Assembly: GCA_036381275.1 (NCBI GenBank)
Contig: DASVDC010000007.1
Location: forward strand, 38,671 to 102,670
DNA from: UBA7803 sp036381275
GTDB lineage: Bacteria > Pseudomonadota > Gammaproteobacteria > Pseudomonadales > Azotimanducaceae
Reading direction: 5' to 3'
DNA length: 64,000 bases
Made by a program: the position numbers and the translations under genes. The stretch's first letter is position 1; the number at the start of each line of letters is the position of its first letter. Below the pieces are notes generated by a model, which did no database searches, was not told the origin of the DNA, and saw only the letters and a list, made by a program, of their open reading frames with translations. Shown piece by piece: positions 15,990 to 24,061 of the stretch.

Positions 15990-16211
15990 TCAGGGCCTGT
16001 AGTCGTCGGCGGTCAGGCCCTCCACCAGCGGCGCGAGTCCTTCGGCCAACTTCTGCGCCTCCTTCTCGTCGACCTTCCCGGTCAGGTAGCGGCTCACTCC
16101 CAGCGTCTCGTGCCGACAATGAACCACCCATTCGGATTCGCGGTCGGAAGAGCCTGCCCACCAGGTATATTTCTTGCCGCCGTGCTGCAGATCACCGGTC
16201 ATACCGTGCAT
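15990..16211 (-). CDS. Small conserved-looking hypothetical protein
   Basis: A 73-residue soluble protein with no domain I recognise. It has paired tryptophans (YTWWAGSS, EWVVHC), two cysteine/histidine-containing spots and a charged helical tail (VDEKEAQKLAEGLAPLVEGL). The ORF is supported by a GAGGAG ribosome site in front of the ATG at 16211, by its clean placement between a REP element and the divergent DUF3750 gene, and by balanced composition unlike antisense shadows. No function is proposed. Confidence 0.55.
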   Translation of the reverse strand: MHGMTGDLQHGGKKYTWWAGSSDRESEWVVHCRHETLGVSRYLTGKVDEKEAQKLAEGLAPLVEGLTADDYRP

Positions 16212-16282
16212 CGTCGTGCTCCTCGCTATTGCTCACGATCGACCGTCCGGTCTGCAACCCGTATGCCCGCCGACGCGCCCGC

Positions 16283-16741
16283 ATGAAGATTCATCGCGAC
16301 GATCCGGATCCGCCGATGGAGATCGAGCTTCGCGCCGCGCGCATACCCGTCATCGGCCGGGTTGCCCACCATTACTGGCTGGTGATCCACGACGGCGAGC
16401 CGGAGCGCTGGGAGATCTGGCAGTGGCGCGACGCCGGCGGCGAGTCCTGGGGCCATCTGCACCGGAACCTGCTGCCCTACGACCAGGGCGTCGGCAACGG
16501 GCCGAGCTGGGTGGTCAGGCGCTGGTCCGGCGAGCCCGCGGCGGAGCTCGCCACCCGGATCACCCAGTCGCCGCGCAGCTATCCGTGGCGCGACCGCTAC
16601 CTGCCGTGGCCGGGGCCGAACAGCAATACGTTCGTGCGCTGGGTGATCGGCGACGCCCGGCTGATGGGCTGGCAGGCGTTCGGCAAGCACTACCCCGTCT
16701 GGCGGCGCCGGCACCGTTCATCGGTGCGCGCCGCCGCCTGA
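16283..16741 (+). CDS. DUF3750 family protein
   Basis: A 152-residue protein matching DUF3750. Its hallmark is the string SYPWRDRYLPWPGPNSNTF around residues 110-130, followed by VRWVIGDA. Earlier blocks include HHYWLVI and WEIWQWRDAGGESWGHLHRN. The ATG at 16283 (MKIHRDDP) is preferred over an earlier one at 16229, which adds a basic unconserved prefix. Members are of unknown function. It converges on the DUF885 gene. Confidence 0.8.
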   Translation: MKIHRDDPDPPMEIELRAARIPVIGRVAHHYWLVIHDGEPERWEIWQWRDAGGESWGHLHRNLLPYDQGVGNGPSWVVRRWSGEPAAELATRITQSPRSYPWRDRYLPWPGPNSNTFVRWVIGDARLMGWQAFGKHYPVWRRRHRSSVRAAA

Positions 16742-16827
16742 CGCCGAGCGGCTACGGACCAGCGCCTCGAGCTGATCGGTGCAGAGGCCCCAGCCTTCGT
16801 GGAAGCCCATCCGCTCGTGCTCGACGG

Positions 16828-18648
16828 TCATGGACTGGTCGACCCGGCATCCCCGGATTCGACCGACCGCGGCGCCTCGGGGAACACGGCTTCCGCGGCG
16901 CCGCCGAGCATCTGCGCGCGCACCAGCGGAATCGGCGGGCCGCCGAACGACAGGAACCGGTCGTGGAACGCCTTCCAGGCCTCGCGTCCGCCCCGCTCCC
17001 GCGCCCAGTCGTCCCGCAGTTGCCGGATCAGCAGCTTGCCCATCGTGTAGTTCAGGTAGGCCGGATCGTACGTGCCGCGGGCCGCCTGCTGCTGCGCGGT
17101 GCCCCGGTCCTGGTAGCAGGTCTCTTCGAACAGCGCTTCCGACTCGGCGACCGTCATCCGACCGGTGTGCAGGCCGATGGCGGACAGGAACCGGCAGTCG
17201 CGCAGCAGCGCGTTGGAAAGCTGGCCGATGTGCATCTGCGGCGCGCCGTCGCCGAACCCGGTGTCCCACATCAGCTCCTCGACGTAGTGCGCCCAGCCTT
17301 CCGCGAACGCGTAGCCGACGAACACGCGGCCGAAGATCCAGTCGGAGCGCTTCGCGTGCAGGAAGTTCAGGAAATGACCCGGCCAGACCTCGTGCGCGGA
17401 GGTGAACATCAGATCCGCCTCGCCGGGGATGTAGCCCTGCTGCACCTCGGGCGGCCAGCTCGGATCCGGCGGCGCGATGAAGTAGATCGACGGTTGATCC
17501 TTCTCGTACGGGCCGGGAATGTTGATGTACGCGAAGTTCGATCGCGCGAACGGCGGTGCCTCGCGCACCTCGGCGCGCTCGTCCGACGGAATCGACACCA
17601 GGTCCGCCTCCATCACGTGCGCCTTCAGCACGTCGAGCTGGCGCCGGGCGGCTGCCACCACACCGTCCTCCGGCTTGTCAGCGCTCATCCGGGCGAAGCA
17701 CTCGCGCACGTCCGCGCCCGGCGCGAAACGCGCGCACGCGTCGCGCAGCGCCAGCGTGTTGCGTTCGAGATCGGCTCGGCCGATGCGTTCCAGCGTCTCG
17801 AGGTCCACGTCGACGCGCTCGGTATCGAACAGCATCCGGCGGAACAGCTCACGCCCCAGCGCGAAGTCGTCGGTGGCGGTCGCGCGCTGGCCCTCGAGCC
17901 ACTCGGCGAGCCCCGCCATCGCCTCGCTGGCCGGCTGTCGCGCCGCCGCGAACGCCTCCTGCAGTGCCGGATCCTGCACGTCGGCGAACGCGTCGACCAG
18001 ATCCCCGCCGAAGTAGTCGGCGAGCCCTCCGAACGAGTCGATGCCGTACTCGACGTAGCTCAGCGGCATCGGCGTGCGCAGATTCGCCCGGATCTGCTCG
18101 GCCGCACGCGGAATGTTCTCGAGGTAGCGGATGACGGCTTCGAGGCGCTCGGCAGGCGGCGCGTAGGTCAGCGTCACGTACGGGCTCGGATCCAGCGAGT
18201 CGAACATCCAGTCGAAGTAGAAGGCCGGATTACGGAACGGCCAGTCGGCGGCGTCCAGCCAGAACAGATCCCGGTCGATGCGTGAAACCAGGTAGTCGCG
18301 TTGAAAGCGCTGCGCGGCGTCGAGTGCCTCGTCGGGGAACGCGAGCGCCTCGGCGCGGAGCTCCTCGAGCCGCGCGATCTCGCGCTCGATGCCCTGTCGG
18401 CTCCAGTCGGGCAGACGGCCATCGAACTCGTGCCGGCCCTGCACCACGGCGAACGCCGGATGCGCGTCGAAGTAGCTCTCGATGAAGGCGTCGACGAACG
18501 CGTTCCACGGCCGCGGCTCCGCGGCTCGCGAGGCCGGCTCGGGCCCCGCAGCCGGCGCTTCCCTCGCGGGCCCCGCGCCGTCGCCGCCGCAGCCGCCGAC
18601 GAGCGCCAGCGCGAGGAGAATGGTCGCGAAACGGTTCGTGCAGGTCAT
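16828..18648 (-). CDS. DUF885 family lipoprotein (putative metallopeptidase)
   Basis: A 606-residue DUF885 protein with a lipoprotein signal (LLALALVGGC, lipobox Cys about residue 20), then a low-complexity Ala/Pro linker to about 47. The zinc-peptidase-like motif AHEVWPGH, an HExxxxH variant typical of DUF885, lies in the C-terminal half and is followed by GYAFAEGWAHYVEELMWD, the expected second glutamate region. NYTMGKLLIRQLRDDW is the conserved end block. DUF885 proteins are often annotated as dipeptidyl carboxypeptidase-like, but activity is rarely shown. Its start overlaps the stop of the VOC gene by 4 bases, so the two are co-transcribed. Confidence 0.88.
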   Translation of the reverse strand: MTCTNRFATILLALALVGGCGGDGAGPAREAPAAGPEPASRAAEPRPWNAFVDAFIESYFDAHPAFAVVQGRHEFDGRLPDWSRQGIEREIARLEELRAEALAFPDEALDAAQRFQRDYLVSRIDRDLFWLDAADWPFRNPAFYFDWMFDSLDPSPYVTLTYAPPAERLEAVIRYLENIPRAAEQIRANLRTPMPLSYVEYGIDSFGGLADYFGGDLVDAFADVQDPALQEAFAAARQPASEAMAGLAEWLEGQRATATDDFALGRELFRRMLFDTERVDVDLETLERIGRADLERNTLALRDACARFAPGADVRECFARMSADKPEDGVVAAARRQLDVLKAHVMEADLVSIPSDERAEVREAPPFARSNFAYINIPGPYEKDQPSIYFIAPPDPSWPPEVQQGYIPGEADLMFTSAHEVWPGHFLNFLHAKRSDWIFGRVFVGYAFAEGWAHYVEELMWDTGFGDGAPQMHIGQLSNALLRDCRFLSAIGLHTGRMTVAESEALFEETCYQDRGTAQQQAARGTYDPAYLNYTMGKLLIRQLRDDWARERGGREAWKAFHDRFLSFGGPPIPLVRAQMLGGAAEAVFPEAPRSVESGDAGSTSP

Positions 18649-19034
18649 CGATCCCCTCCGGATCCGTAAGGTCGGGTCAGCACCTCGAGCAGGTGGCCAT
18701 CGGGATCCGGAAAGTACACGCCCCGCCCGCCGTCGCGGCGGTTGATCTCTCCGGGCCGCTGGCGGCCGGGATCGGCCCAGTAGTCGAGTCCGCGCTCGCG
18801 GATGCGCGCGAACACCGCGTCGAATTCCGCTTCGCTGATCAGGAACGCGTAGTGCTGGGGCTCGATCCGCGCGTCGGTGTCGTGGAAGTCGAGCGACACG
18901 CCGTTCGTGAGCTCGACCACGCGGAACGGCCCGAAGCGGCCGGCCGGCGGCAAGCCGAGGATCCCGGTCAGAAAATCCGCCGATGCGTGCTTGTCACGGC
19001 ACCAGACGATGGTGTGGTTCAATTGCGGGCTCAT
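18645..19034 (-). CDS. VOC (glyoxalase/bleomycin resistance) family protein
   Basis: A 129-residue vicinal-oxygen-chelate fold protein. Paired beta-alpha-beta-beta-beta modules are visible: LNHTIVWCRDKHASADFLTGILGL, QHYAFLISEAEFDAVFARI and the closing RGVYFPDPDGHLLEVLTRPY. Candidate metal ligands are His7, the mid-protein His of QHYAF and Glu of LLEVL. Members range from lyases to dioxygenases and resistance proteins, so the substrate cannot be told. It overlaps the DUF885 gene by 4 bases. Confidence 0.9.
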   Translation of the reverse strand: MSPQLNHTIVWCRDKHASADFLTGILGLPPAGRFGPFRVVELTNGVSLDFHDTDARIEPQHYAFLISEAEFDAVFARIRERGLDYWADPGRQRPGEINRRDGGRGVYFPDPDGHLLEVLTRPYGSGGDR

Positions 19035-19134
19035 CGCAGCGGCTCCGCTCGTTGGGGCCGTCAGTCTAATGCCCCGACCGCCTGCTGCAACCGACGAGTT
19101 GGGTGGCCCGACCCGAAGCTGCTACATTGCCCCG

Positions 19135-20004
19135 ATGAACGATCGCATGCCGCCGCCGTTCACCGACCTGATTGCGCTCACCAGCGCCGGGCCCGACCGC
19201 TTCATCGCGCCACCGGCACCCGACAAGGGCGATCGCGTGTACGGCGGTCAGTTCCTCGGACAATGCCTGACGGCGGCGCTGCGTACGGTGAACAGCGATC
19301 GCGCGGTGCACTCGCTGCACGCGTACTTCCTGCGTCCGGGAAACGTGGACGAGCCGCTCGATCTCACCGTCGAGCGGCTGCGCGACGGGCGCAGCTTCTC
19401 CTCGCGCGAGGTCATCGCGGAACAACAGGGACGGCGGCTGTTTCAGATGCTGGTCTCGCTGCAGGTGCCGGAACCGGCGCCCGAGTACGCGGGCGCGGCG
19501 CTCCCGCCGGTGCCCGATCCCGAATCGGTCGCCGTCACCTACGACGACTTCACGCTGGCGCAGACGGGTGCCGACGATTGGCACGGTGCGGCGCGGCCGA
19601 TGGAGATCCGCTACGTGAACCCGCCCGAGCGGCCGCGCGGCGAGCCGATCACCGAGCCCCAGCTCATGTGGATGCGGATCGCCGAGCCGCTGCCCGACGA
19701 TCCCGCCGTGCACGCCGCCGCGCTAGCCTACCTCTCCGACAGCACGCTGGTGGACACGATCATGCTGCCGCTCGGGCTGCGCTGGCAGGACGCCGACTTC
19801 CTCGGCACCAGTCTCGACCACGCGATGTGGTGGCACCGCCCGGCGCGGGCGGACGAGTGGCTGCTGTTCGAGCAGCGCGCGGAAGCCACCGGCGGGGGCC
19901 GCGGGCTCGCGAGCGGACGGTTCTTCACGCGCGACGGCACGCTCGTCGCCACGTGTCTGCAGGAAGGCCTGATGCGCTGGGACGGCGGCGCTACGGCTCG
20001 CTGA
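19135..20004 (+). CDS. tesB: Acyl-CoA thioesterase II (TesB)
   Basis: A 289-residue double-hotdog thioesterase that hydrolyses medium- and long-chain acyl-CoA. Characteristic pieces are the N-terminal RVYGGQFLGQCLTAALRTV, HSLHAYFLRPGN and SFSSREVIAEQQGRRLFQM, then the second hotdog with AYLSDSTLVDTIML (catalytic Asp region), SLDHAMWWHRP and ATCLQEGLMR (catalytic Gln). The ATG at 19135 fits the usual TesB N-terminus. An upstream extension across the divergent VOC gene is discarded. Its 3' end overlaps the TetR gene by 14 bases (convergent). Confidence 0.95.
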   Translation: MNDRMPPPFTDLIALTSAGPDRFIAPPAPDKGDRVYGGQFLGQCLTAALRTVNSDRAVHSLHAYFLRPGNVDEPLDLTVERLRDGRSFSSREVIAEQQGRRLFQMLVSLQVPEPAPEYAGAALPPVPDPESVAVTYDDFTLAQTGADDWHGAARPMEIRYVNPPERPRGEPITEPQLMWMRIAEPLPDDPAVHAAALAYLSDSTLVDTIMLPLGLRWQDADFLGTSLDHAMWWHRPARADEWLLFEQRAEATGGGRGLASGRFFTRDGTLVATCLQEGLMRWDGGATAR

Positions 20005-20605
20005 GCAGCGCGCTGATCTGGCGGCCGAGCCAGGCCGGAAACCGCTCGGCCTCCCCCGCTTCCATCGCCAGCAGGCGCGGCAGGCGGTCGCCGGCGACCC
20101 CGTAGCCGACCGCCGCGGTCGCGACCAGGAAGATCAGCCGTTTCGCGATGCGCTGCCGATCCGGCCCGGGCGGCAGACGTTCCGCCAGCGTCGGCACGAG
20201 CGCCGCGAACAGCGCCCGAACCGGCTCGGAGGGGCTGAGATCGTCCGACAGCGCGTCCCCGCCGACGCTGAGCCAGGCCAGCAGCTTGGCGTGCCCGCCG
20301 CTCGACAGCGCCTCGAACAGATCGCGCAACAGCTCCGGCGGCTCCGGCCCCGGATCGCACCGCAGCGCCTCGATGATGTCGCGCAGCAGGCGGTCTGTCA
20401 TCGCCTCCACCAGCGCGCGGCGCATGCCGGCAGTGCTGCCGAAATGGTGCAGCAGCGTCGCATGGCTCATGCCGCAGGCGGCGGCCACGTCCACCACGTT
20501 GAGCCCGTCGAGGCCGTGCTCGCGCAGACGCGTCTCGGCCGCGCGCAGGATCTCCTCGCGCGCCTGTTCCGGGGTCCGCCGGCGGCGGGATACGGGGCGC
20601 TGCAC
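19991..20605 (-). CDS. TetR-family transcriptional regulator
   Basis: A 204-residue TetR-type repressor. The HTH lies in residues about 14-60 (REEILRAAETRLREHGLDGLNVVDVAAACGMSHATLLHHFGS split across the helices). The C-terminal ligand domain has a hydrophobic face (LIFLVATAAVGYGVAG). It uses a GTG start with GGAGG upstream. It is divergent from coq4, with a clear 6-2-6 palindrome in the shared 83-base gap, so it most likely regulates coq4 and itself. The ligand is unknown. Confidence 0.92.
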   Translation of the reverse strand: MQRPVSRRRRTPEQAREEILRAAETRLREHGLDGLNVVDVAAACGMSHATLLHHFGSTAGMRRALVEAMTDRLLRDIIEALRCDPGPEPPELLRDLFEALSSGGHAKLLAWLSVGGDALSDDLSPSEPVRALFAALVPTLAERLPPGPDRQRIAKRLIFLVATAAVGYGVAGDRLPRLLAMEAGEAERFPAWLGRQISALLSEP

Positions 20606-20629
20606 GTCCGGCGGCCTCCGCCCTTGTTG

Positions 20630-20679
20630 TTGACACGAATGTAGATTGTAATAGACTACCCCTGCCTACATCAATGTAG
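20630..20679 (+). promoter_or_regulatory. coq4 promoter with overlapping TetR-type operator
   Basis: TTGACA (20630-20635) is followed after 16 bases by TAGACT (20652-20657), a good sigma-70 pair. CTACAT-CA-ATGTAG (20666-20679) is a perfect 6-2-6 palindrome lying on the expected start of transcription. A further ATGTAG half-site occurs at 20639-20644 inside the spacer. A repressor bound here would block coq4. Confidence 0.7.
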
Positions 20680-20688
20680 ATAACCGCG

Positions 20689-21408
20689 ATGAGCACGATC
20701 CCGTCCGAAGAGCGCCAGTCCGACCCGTTCCGCCTGCGCCCGCGCGAAGCGCTCGGCGCGATCCGTGTGCTGCTGCGCAACCCCGAAGACACCGGCCAGG
20801 TCTTCGTGATCGTGCGCGCGCTGTCCGGCAAGAGCCTGCTGCGCGGATTCAACCGCTTCGCGGCCACCGCCACCGGTGCCGCGGTGCTCGCCGAGAACCG
20901 CTCGCTGCTCGACGTGCTGTCGAACCGCGACTACCTCGCGTCGCTGCCCGCCGGCAGCCTCGGGCGCGCCTACCTCGAGTTCATGAGCGCCGAGAACCTG
21001 AGCGCCGAGGGGCTGGTGGATGCCAGCATGAGCGCCGACCGGCCGCTGGAAGGGCGCCTCGCGCTGTACGCGATGCGGCTGCGCGACATGCACGATCTCT
21101 GGCACGTGGTGACCGGCTACGGCCGCGACACGATGGGCGAGGTGTGTCTGCTCGGCTTCACGTTCGCGCAGACGCGTAACCCCGCCCTCGCGTTCATCGC
21201 GCTGGTCGGAGCGGCCAAGATCGCGCGAGAGGTGAACCCGCGGATCTTCCGCGCGTTGTGGGCCGCGTACCGCGCCGGCCGGCGCGCCGAGTGGCTGCCG
21301 GCGGCCGACTGGGAGCACCTGCTCACTGAGCCCCTCGACCGGGTCCGGCAGCGGCTGCGGATCGAGCCGCCGACGGTCTATCCGCAGCTCCGCGCGGCGC
21401 CGGCCTGA
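20689..21408 (+). CDS. Coq4-family ubiquinone-biosynthesis protein
   Basis: A 239-residue Coq4 homologue. The signature HDLWHVVTGYGRDTMGE contains the exact HD-x2-H-x11-E metal-binding motif of the family. YLEFMSAENLSAEGLV precedes it, and VGAAKIAREVNPRIFRAL is the lipid-facing helical part. Coq4 acts in coenzyme Q assembly in mitochondria, with reported oxidative decarboxylation of the ring precursor. Bacterial homologues are less studied. Placement behind a TetR operator is unusual for a housekeeping quinone gene and suggests control by an acyl or quinone-like ligand. Confidence 0.9.
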   Translation: MSTIPSEERQSDPFRLRPREALGAIRVLLRNPEDTGQVFVIVRALSGKSLLRGFNRFAATATGAAVLAENRSLLDVLSNRDYLASLPAGSLGRAYLEFMSAENLSAEGLVDASMSADRPLEGRLALYAMRLRDMHDLWHVVTGYGRDTMGEVCLLGFTFAQTRNPALAFIALVGAAKIAREVNPRIFRALWAAYRAGRRAEWLPAADWEHLLTEPLDRVRQRLRIEPPTVYPQLRAAPA

Positions 21409-21417
21409 CGGCCGCGC

Positions 21418-22503
21418 TCAGTCGCGCACCGCGCGGAAACCCGCCGGGATCTCGAAGATCTCGTCCGGCACGTCGTCGTCGCGCACCGAGACGAGCTCGC
21501 TGCTGATCGACATCAGTCGCACGGTACCCTCCGGCAGGCTCGGGTCGGCCGCGGCGGCCGGCGCGGGCTGCGCCTCGGCCTGCCGCTGGGCCTGATCGCG
21601 CCGCCGGCCGAGGAAGCCGCCGAGCGCACCGCCGATGGCGCCGCCGACCGCCTCGCCGATTCCGGGCCGGTCGGGCTCGGCGCTCGCTGCTTCGTCCGCA
21701 GCCTGGCACTGCGGCCCGCCGATGGCGAGCGAGACGGTGGAACGCACCGGATAACCCTGCAGCTGCTGCATCTGCTCGGCGATCTCGCTCCAGATGCCTT
21801 CGTAGCCGCCGAACATGGACTCGATGCGCTGGGCGAACTCGCGCGACTGCGCCACCTCGAGGCCGAGCTTCTGCGCGTACGCCTGGTAGTGGTTCGTGAC
21901 CTCCTCGCTCGCTTCGAACGTCGGCGCGAGCCACTGATCGAGGACCAGGTTGAAGCTGCACACCTGCCCCGTGTTGCGGTCGGTGCACGACTGGCTCGCG
22001 GTCACGATCATCCGCTCGGCCTCGAATCCGGCGATCGTATCTTTCTCGCCGCGACGATCGACCTTCGACGTCGGCTCCGACCATTCGCAGTCGGACTCGT
22101 CGATTCCGCCCGGCTGCGGCTGCTGCGCCTGGGCTTCGCGCATCTGCTCCATCGACTGCGCCAGCGCGGCGCGCTGCTCTTCGAACGTCGCCTCGCTGTA
22201 GGTCTTCTTCTTCAGATCGAGCTGATAGACCTTCTCCTGGTCGAGCCGCACGATCTCGGCGATCGATCCGCCACCGAACATGCGCATCAGCCGGGACTCC
22301 ATCTTCAGGTCGCTGTCCGTTCGGGAGCGCTCGCCCGAGATGACCGTGACCGTGGTGCCGGTCATGTTCAGGAACTTCATGCCTCCGGGGCCATCGACCT
22401 GCATGCGCTGTTCGATTGTGACGTCGCCGTGCGCGCCGGCGACCCAGAGGATCGGAAGCGCGGCCAACAGCGTGCGGCCGCGAGGCCGGTAGACGGCTTT
22501 CAT
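21418..22503 (-). CDS. Periplasmic protein of unknown function (DUF4412-like)
   Basis: A 361-residue exported protein with a signal peptide (LLAALPILWVAGAHG). The N-terminal half, with DVTIEQRMQVDGPGGMKFLNM, ISGERSRTDSDLKM, VRLDQEKVYQLDLKKKTYSEAT and DTIAGFEAERMIVTAS, resembles DUF4412-type proteins that bind or sense in the periplasm. Cysteines in SDCEW, SQSCTD and QVCSF could pair. A glycine-rich hydrophobic segment (GIGEAVGGAIGGALGGFLG) near residue 280 precedes an Ala/Gln/Pro linker and a short final domain ending FEIPAGFRAV. Function unknown. It converges on coq4 with a 9-base gap. Confidence 0.75.
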   Translation of the reverse strand: MKAVYRPRGRTLLAALPILWVAGAHGDVTIEQRMQVDGPGGMKFLNMTGTTVTVISGERSRTDSDLKMESRLMRMFGGGSIAEIVRLDQEKVYQLDLKKKTYSEATFEEQRAALAQSMEQMREAQAQQPQPGGIDESDCEWSEPTSKVDRRGEKDTIAGFEAERMIVTASQSCTDRNTGQVCSFNLVLDQWLAPTFEASEEVTNHYQAYAQKLGLEVAQSREFAQRIESMFGGYEGIWSEIAEQMQQLQGYPVRSTVSLAIGGPQCQAADEAASAEPDRPGIGEAVGGAIGGALGGFLGRRRDQAQRQAEAQPAPAAAADPSLPEGTVRLMSISSELVSVRDDDVPDEIFEIPAGFRAVRD

Positions 22504-22592
22504 GGACTCCCTCCTGCCATTATGGTGGTGCCGGCGGCGGCCGGCCTGATCGAATCATACGGCCTCGTCCGCGTCAGGATGAAGAACGGGCG

Positions 22593-23123
22593 ATGCGCTT
22601 CTACACCGTCGGTCACTCGACTCGTCCGCTCGAGGAGCTGATCGCGCTGCTCGACGACGCGGCGGTCCGGCAGGTGGCCGACGTACGCACGATACCCCGC
22701 TCGCGGCGCAATCCGCAGTTCGACAGCGATGTCCTGGCACCCGCGCTCGAGCGCCACGGCATCGGCTACCGGCACCTGCGCGAGCTCGGCGGGCTGCGCC
22801 CGCGCCGCCGCGACGTGCCCGACGCGGTGAACGGCTTCTGGCAGAACCGCAGCTTTCACAACTACGCGGACTACGCGCTGACCGACGACTTCCGCCGCGG
22901 GCTCGAGCGGCTCGAGGCACTGGCGCACGACGGGCCGTGCGCGATGCTCTGCGCCGAGGCCGTCTGGTGGCGCTGCCACCGCCGCATCATCGCCGATTAC
23001 CTGCTCGCGCGCGGCCGCACGGTGTTCCACATCCTCGGACCCGGCGCGATGCGGCCGGCCGATCCGACACCGGGCGCCGTCGTCGAACCCGACGGCCGCG
23101 TGCTCTATCCGGCGCCGGCCTAG
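22593..23123 (+). CDS. DUF488 family protein
   Basis: A 176-residue DUF488 protein. It opens with FYTVGHSTRPLEELIALL, continues with VADVRTIPRSRRNPQF and RHLRELGGLRPR, and has the conserved CAEAVWWRCHRRIIADYLL near the end with its Cys and His. The biochemical role of DUF488 is not established. It is followed after 3 bases by the SIR2-like gene, so they may be co-transcribed. Confidence 0.9.
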   Translation: MRFYTVGHSTRPLEELIALLDDAAVRQVADVRTIPRSRRNPQFDSDVLAPALERHGIGYRHLRELGGLRPRRRDVPDAVNGFWQNRSFHNYADYALTDDFRRGLERLEALAHDGPCAMLCAEAVWWRCHRRIIADYLLARGRTVFHILGPGAMRPADPTPGAVVEPDGRVLYPAPA

Positions 23124-23126
23124 CCC

Positions 23127-23990
23127 GTGGCGCAGCGGGTCCGGCACGGGAATTGCCGGATCCGCCGTAAGGGCCGCTGTCGGGAAACGTTCGCTGTGGA
23201 CGATCTGCGTGAAGCGGTGCGTCAGCGCCGTGCGCTGTTGTTCGTCGGCGCCGGGGTGTCGATGAACCTCGGCGTGCCGTCGCTCGATGCGCTGATCGAG
23301 CGGATGGCGGTGCAGATCGGACACGACCCGGACGAGTTCCGGGAACTGGGCGATCCGCTCTCCCTCGCGGAGTTCTACTTTCTCGAGCGCGGCTCGCTCT
23401 CGACGCTGGCCGACTGGATGACCCGCGGGGAAGACGGCGCATCGATCGACGTCTCCGAGTCACGCATCCACCGCGCGATCGTCGAGCTCGACTTCCCGGT
23501 GATCTACACCACCAACTACGACCCGTGGCTCGAGCGCGCGTACGAGGCCTTCGGCCGCCCCTACAACCGCATCACCCGCGTCTCCGACATCGCCCGTGGC
23601 CGGCCGGGCGTCACCGACATCATCAAGCTGCACGGCGATCTCGAAGACGAGGCGTCGCTGGTACTGACCGAATCGAACTACTTCGCCCGACTGTCGTTCG
23701 AGTCGCCGCTCGACATCAAGCTGCGCGCCGACGTGCTGACCCGGACCGTGCTGTTCATCGGCTACAGCCTGTCCGACATCAACATCCGCTACCTGCTCTA
23801 CCGGCTGCAGCGGCAATGGGAGCGCGACGACCGCGGCGGCCGCCCCCGCTCGTTCCTGTTCCTGACCCGCAGCAACCCGGTGCACGAAAGTCTGCTGCGC
23901 CACCGCGGCATCGAGCCGATCGTCTGCCCCGGCGACGACCCTGCCGCCGGCCTGCTCGATCTGCTCGAGAGCCTCGCGCGGCCCGAATAA
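23127..23990 (+). CDS. SIR2-like (SIR2_2) domain protein
   Basis: A protein of up to 287 residues made almost entirely of a SIR2-like NAD-binding fold. The motifs are LFVGAGVSMNLGVPSLDALI, VIYTTNYDPWLERAY (NAD-site Asn/Asp), IIKLHGDL (catalytic-type His) and FIGYSLSDINIRYLLYRL. Such domains work as NAD-degrading effectors in anti-phage systems but also occur as stand-alone proteins of unknown role. The annotated start is a GTG at 23127; a second GTG at 23196 (VDDLREAVRQRRALLFVGAG) gives a compact 264-residue protein and is equally likely. No partner defence gene (Thoeris, prokaryotic Argonaute, HerA) is adjacent. Confidence 0.85.
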   Translation: MAQRVRHGNCRIRRKGRCRETFAVDDLREAVRQRRALLFVGAGVSMNLGVPSLDALIERMAVQIGHDPDEFRELGDPLSLAEFYFLERGSLSTLADWMTRGEDGASIDVSESRIHRAIVELDFPVIYTTNYDPWLERAYEAFGRPYNRITRVSDIARGRPGVTDIIKLHGDLEDEASLVLTESNYFARLSFESPLDIKLRADVLTRTVLFIGYSLSDINIRYLLYRLQRQWERDDRGGRPRSFLFLTRSNPVHESLLRHRGIEPIVCPGDDPAAGLLDLLESLARPE

Positions 23991-24061
23991 TGCATACAGC
24001 GACGGGTCACCCCACGAGAGCAGCAGCATGCCTCTTCCCCGCGACGCGGACGTCAAAGCGG

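Noticed and set aside
23127..23990. SIR2-like gene as part of a known anti-phage system
   Set aside because: No ThsB/TIR, Argonaute, HerA or similar partner lies next to it. The neighbours are DUF488 and a sensor kinase, so a named defence system cannot be claimed.
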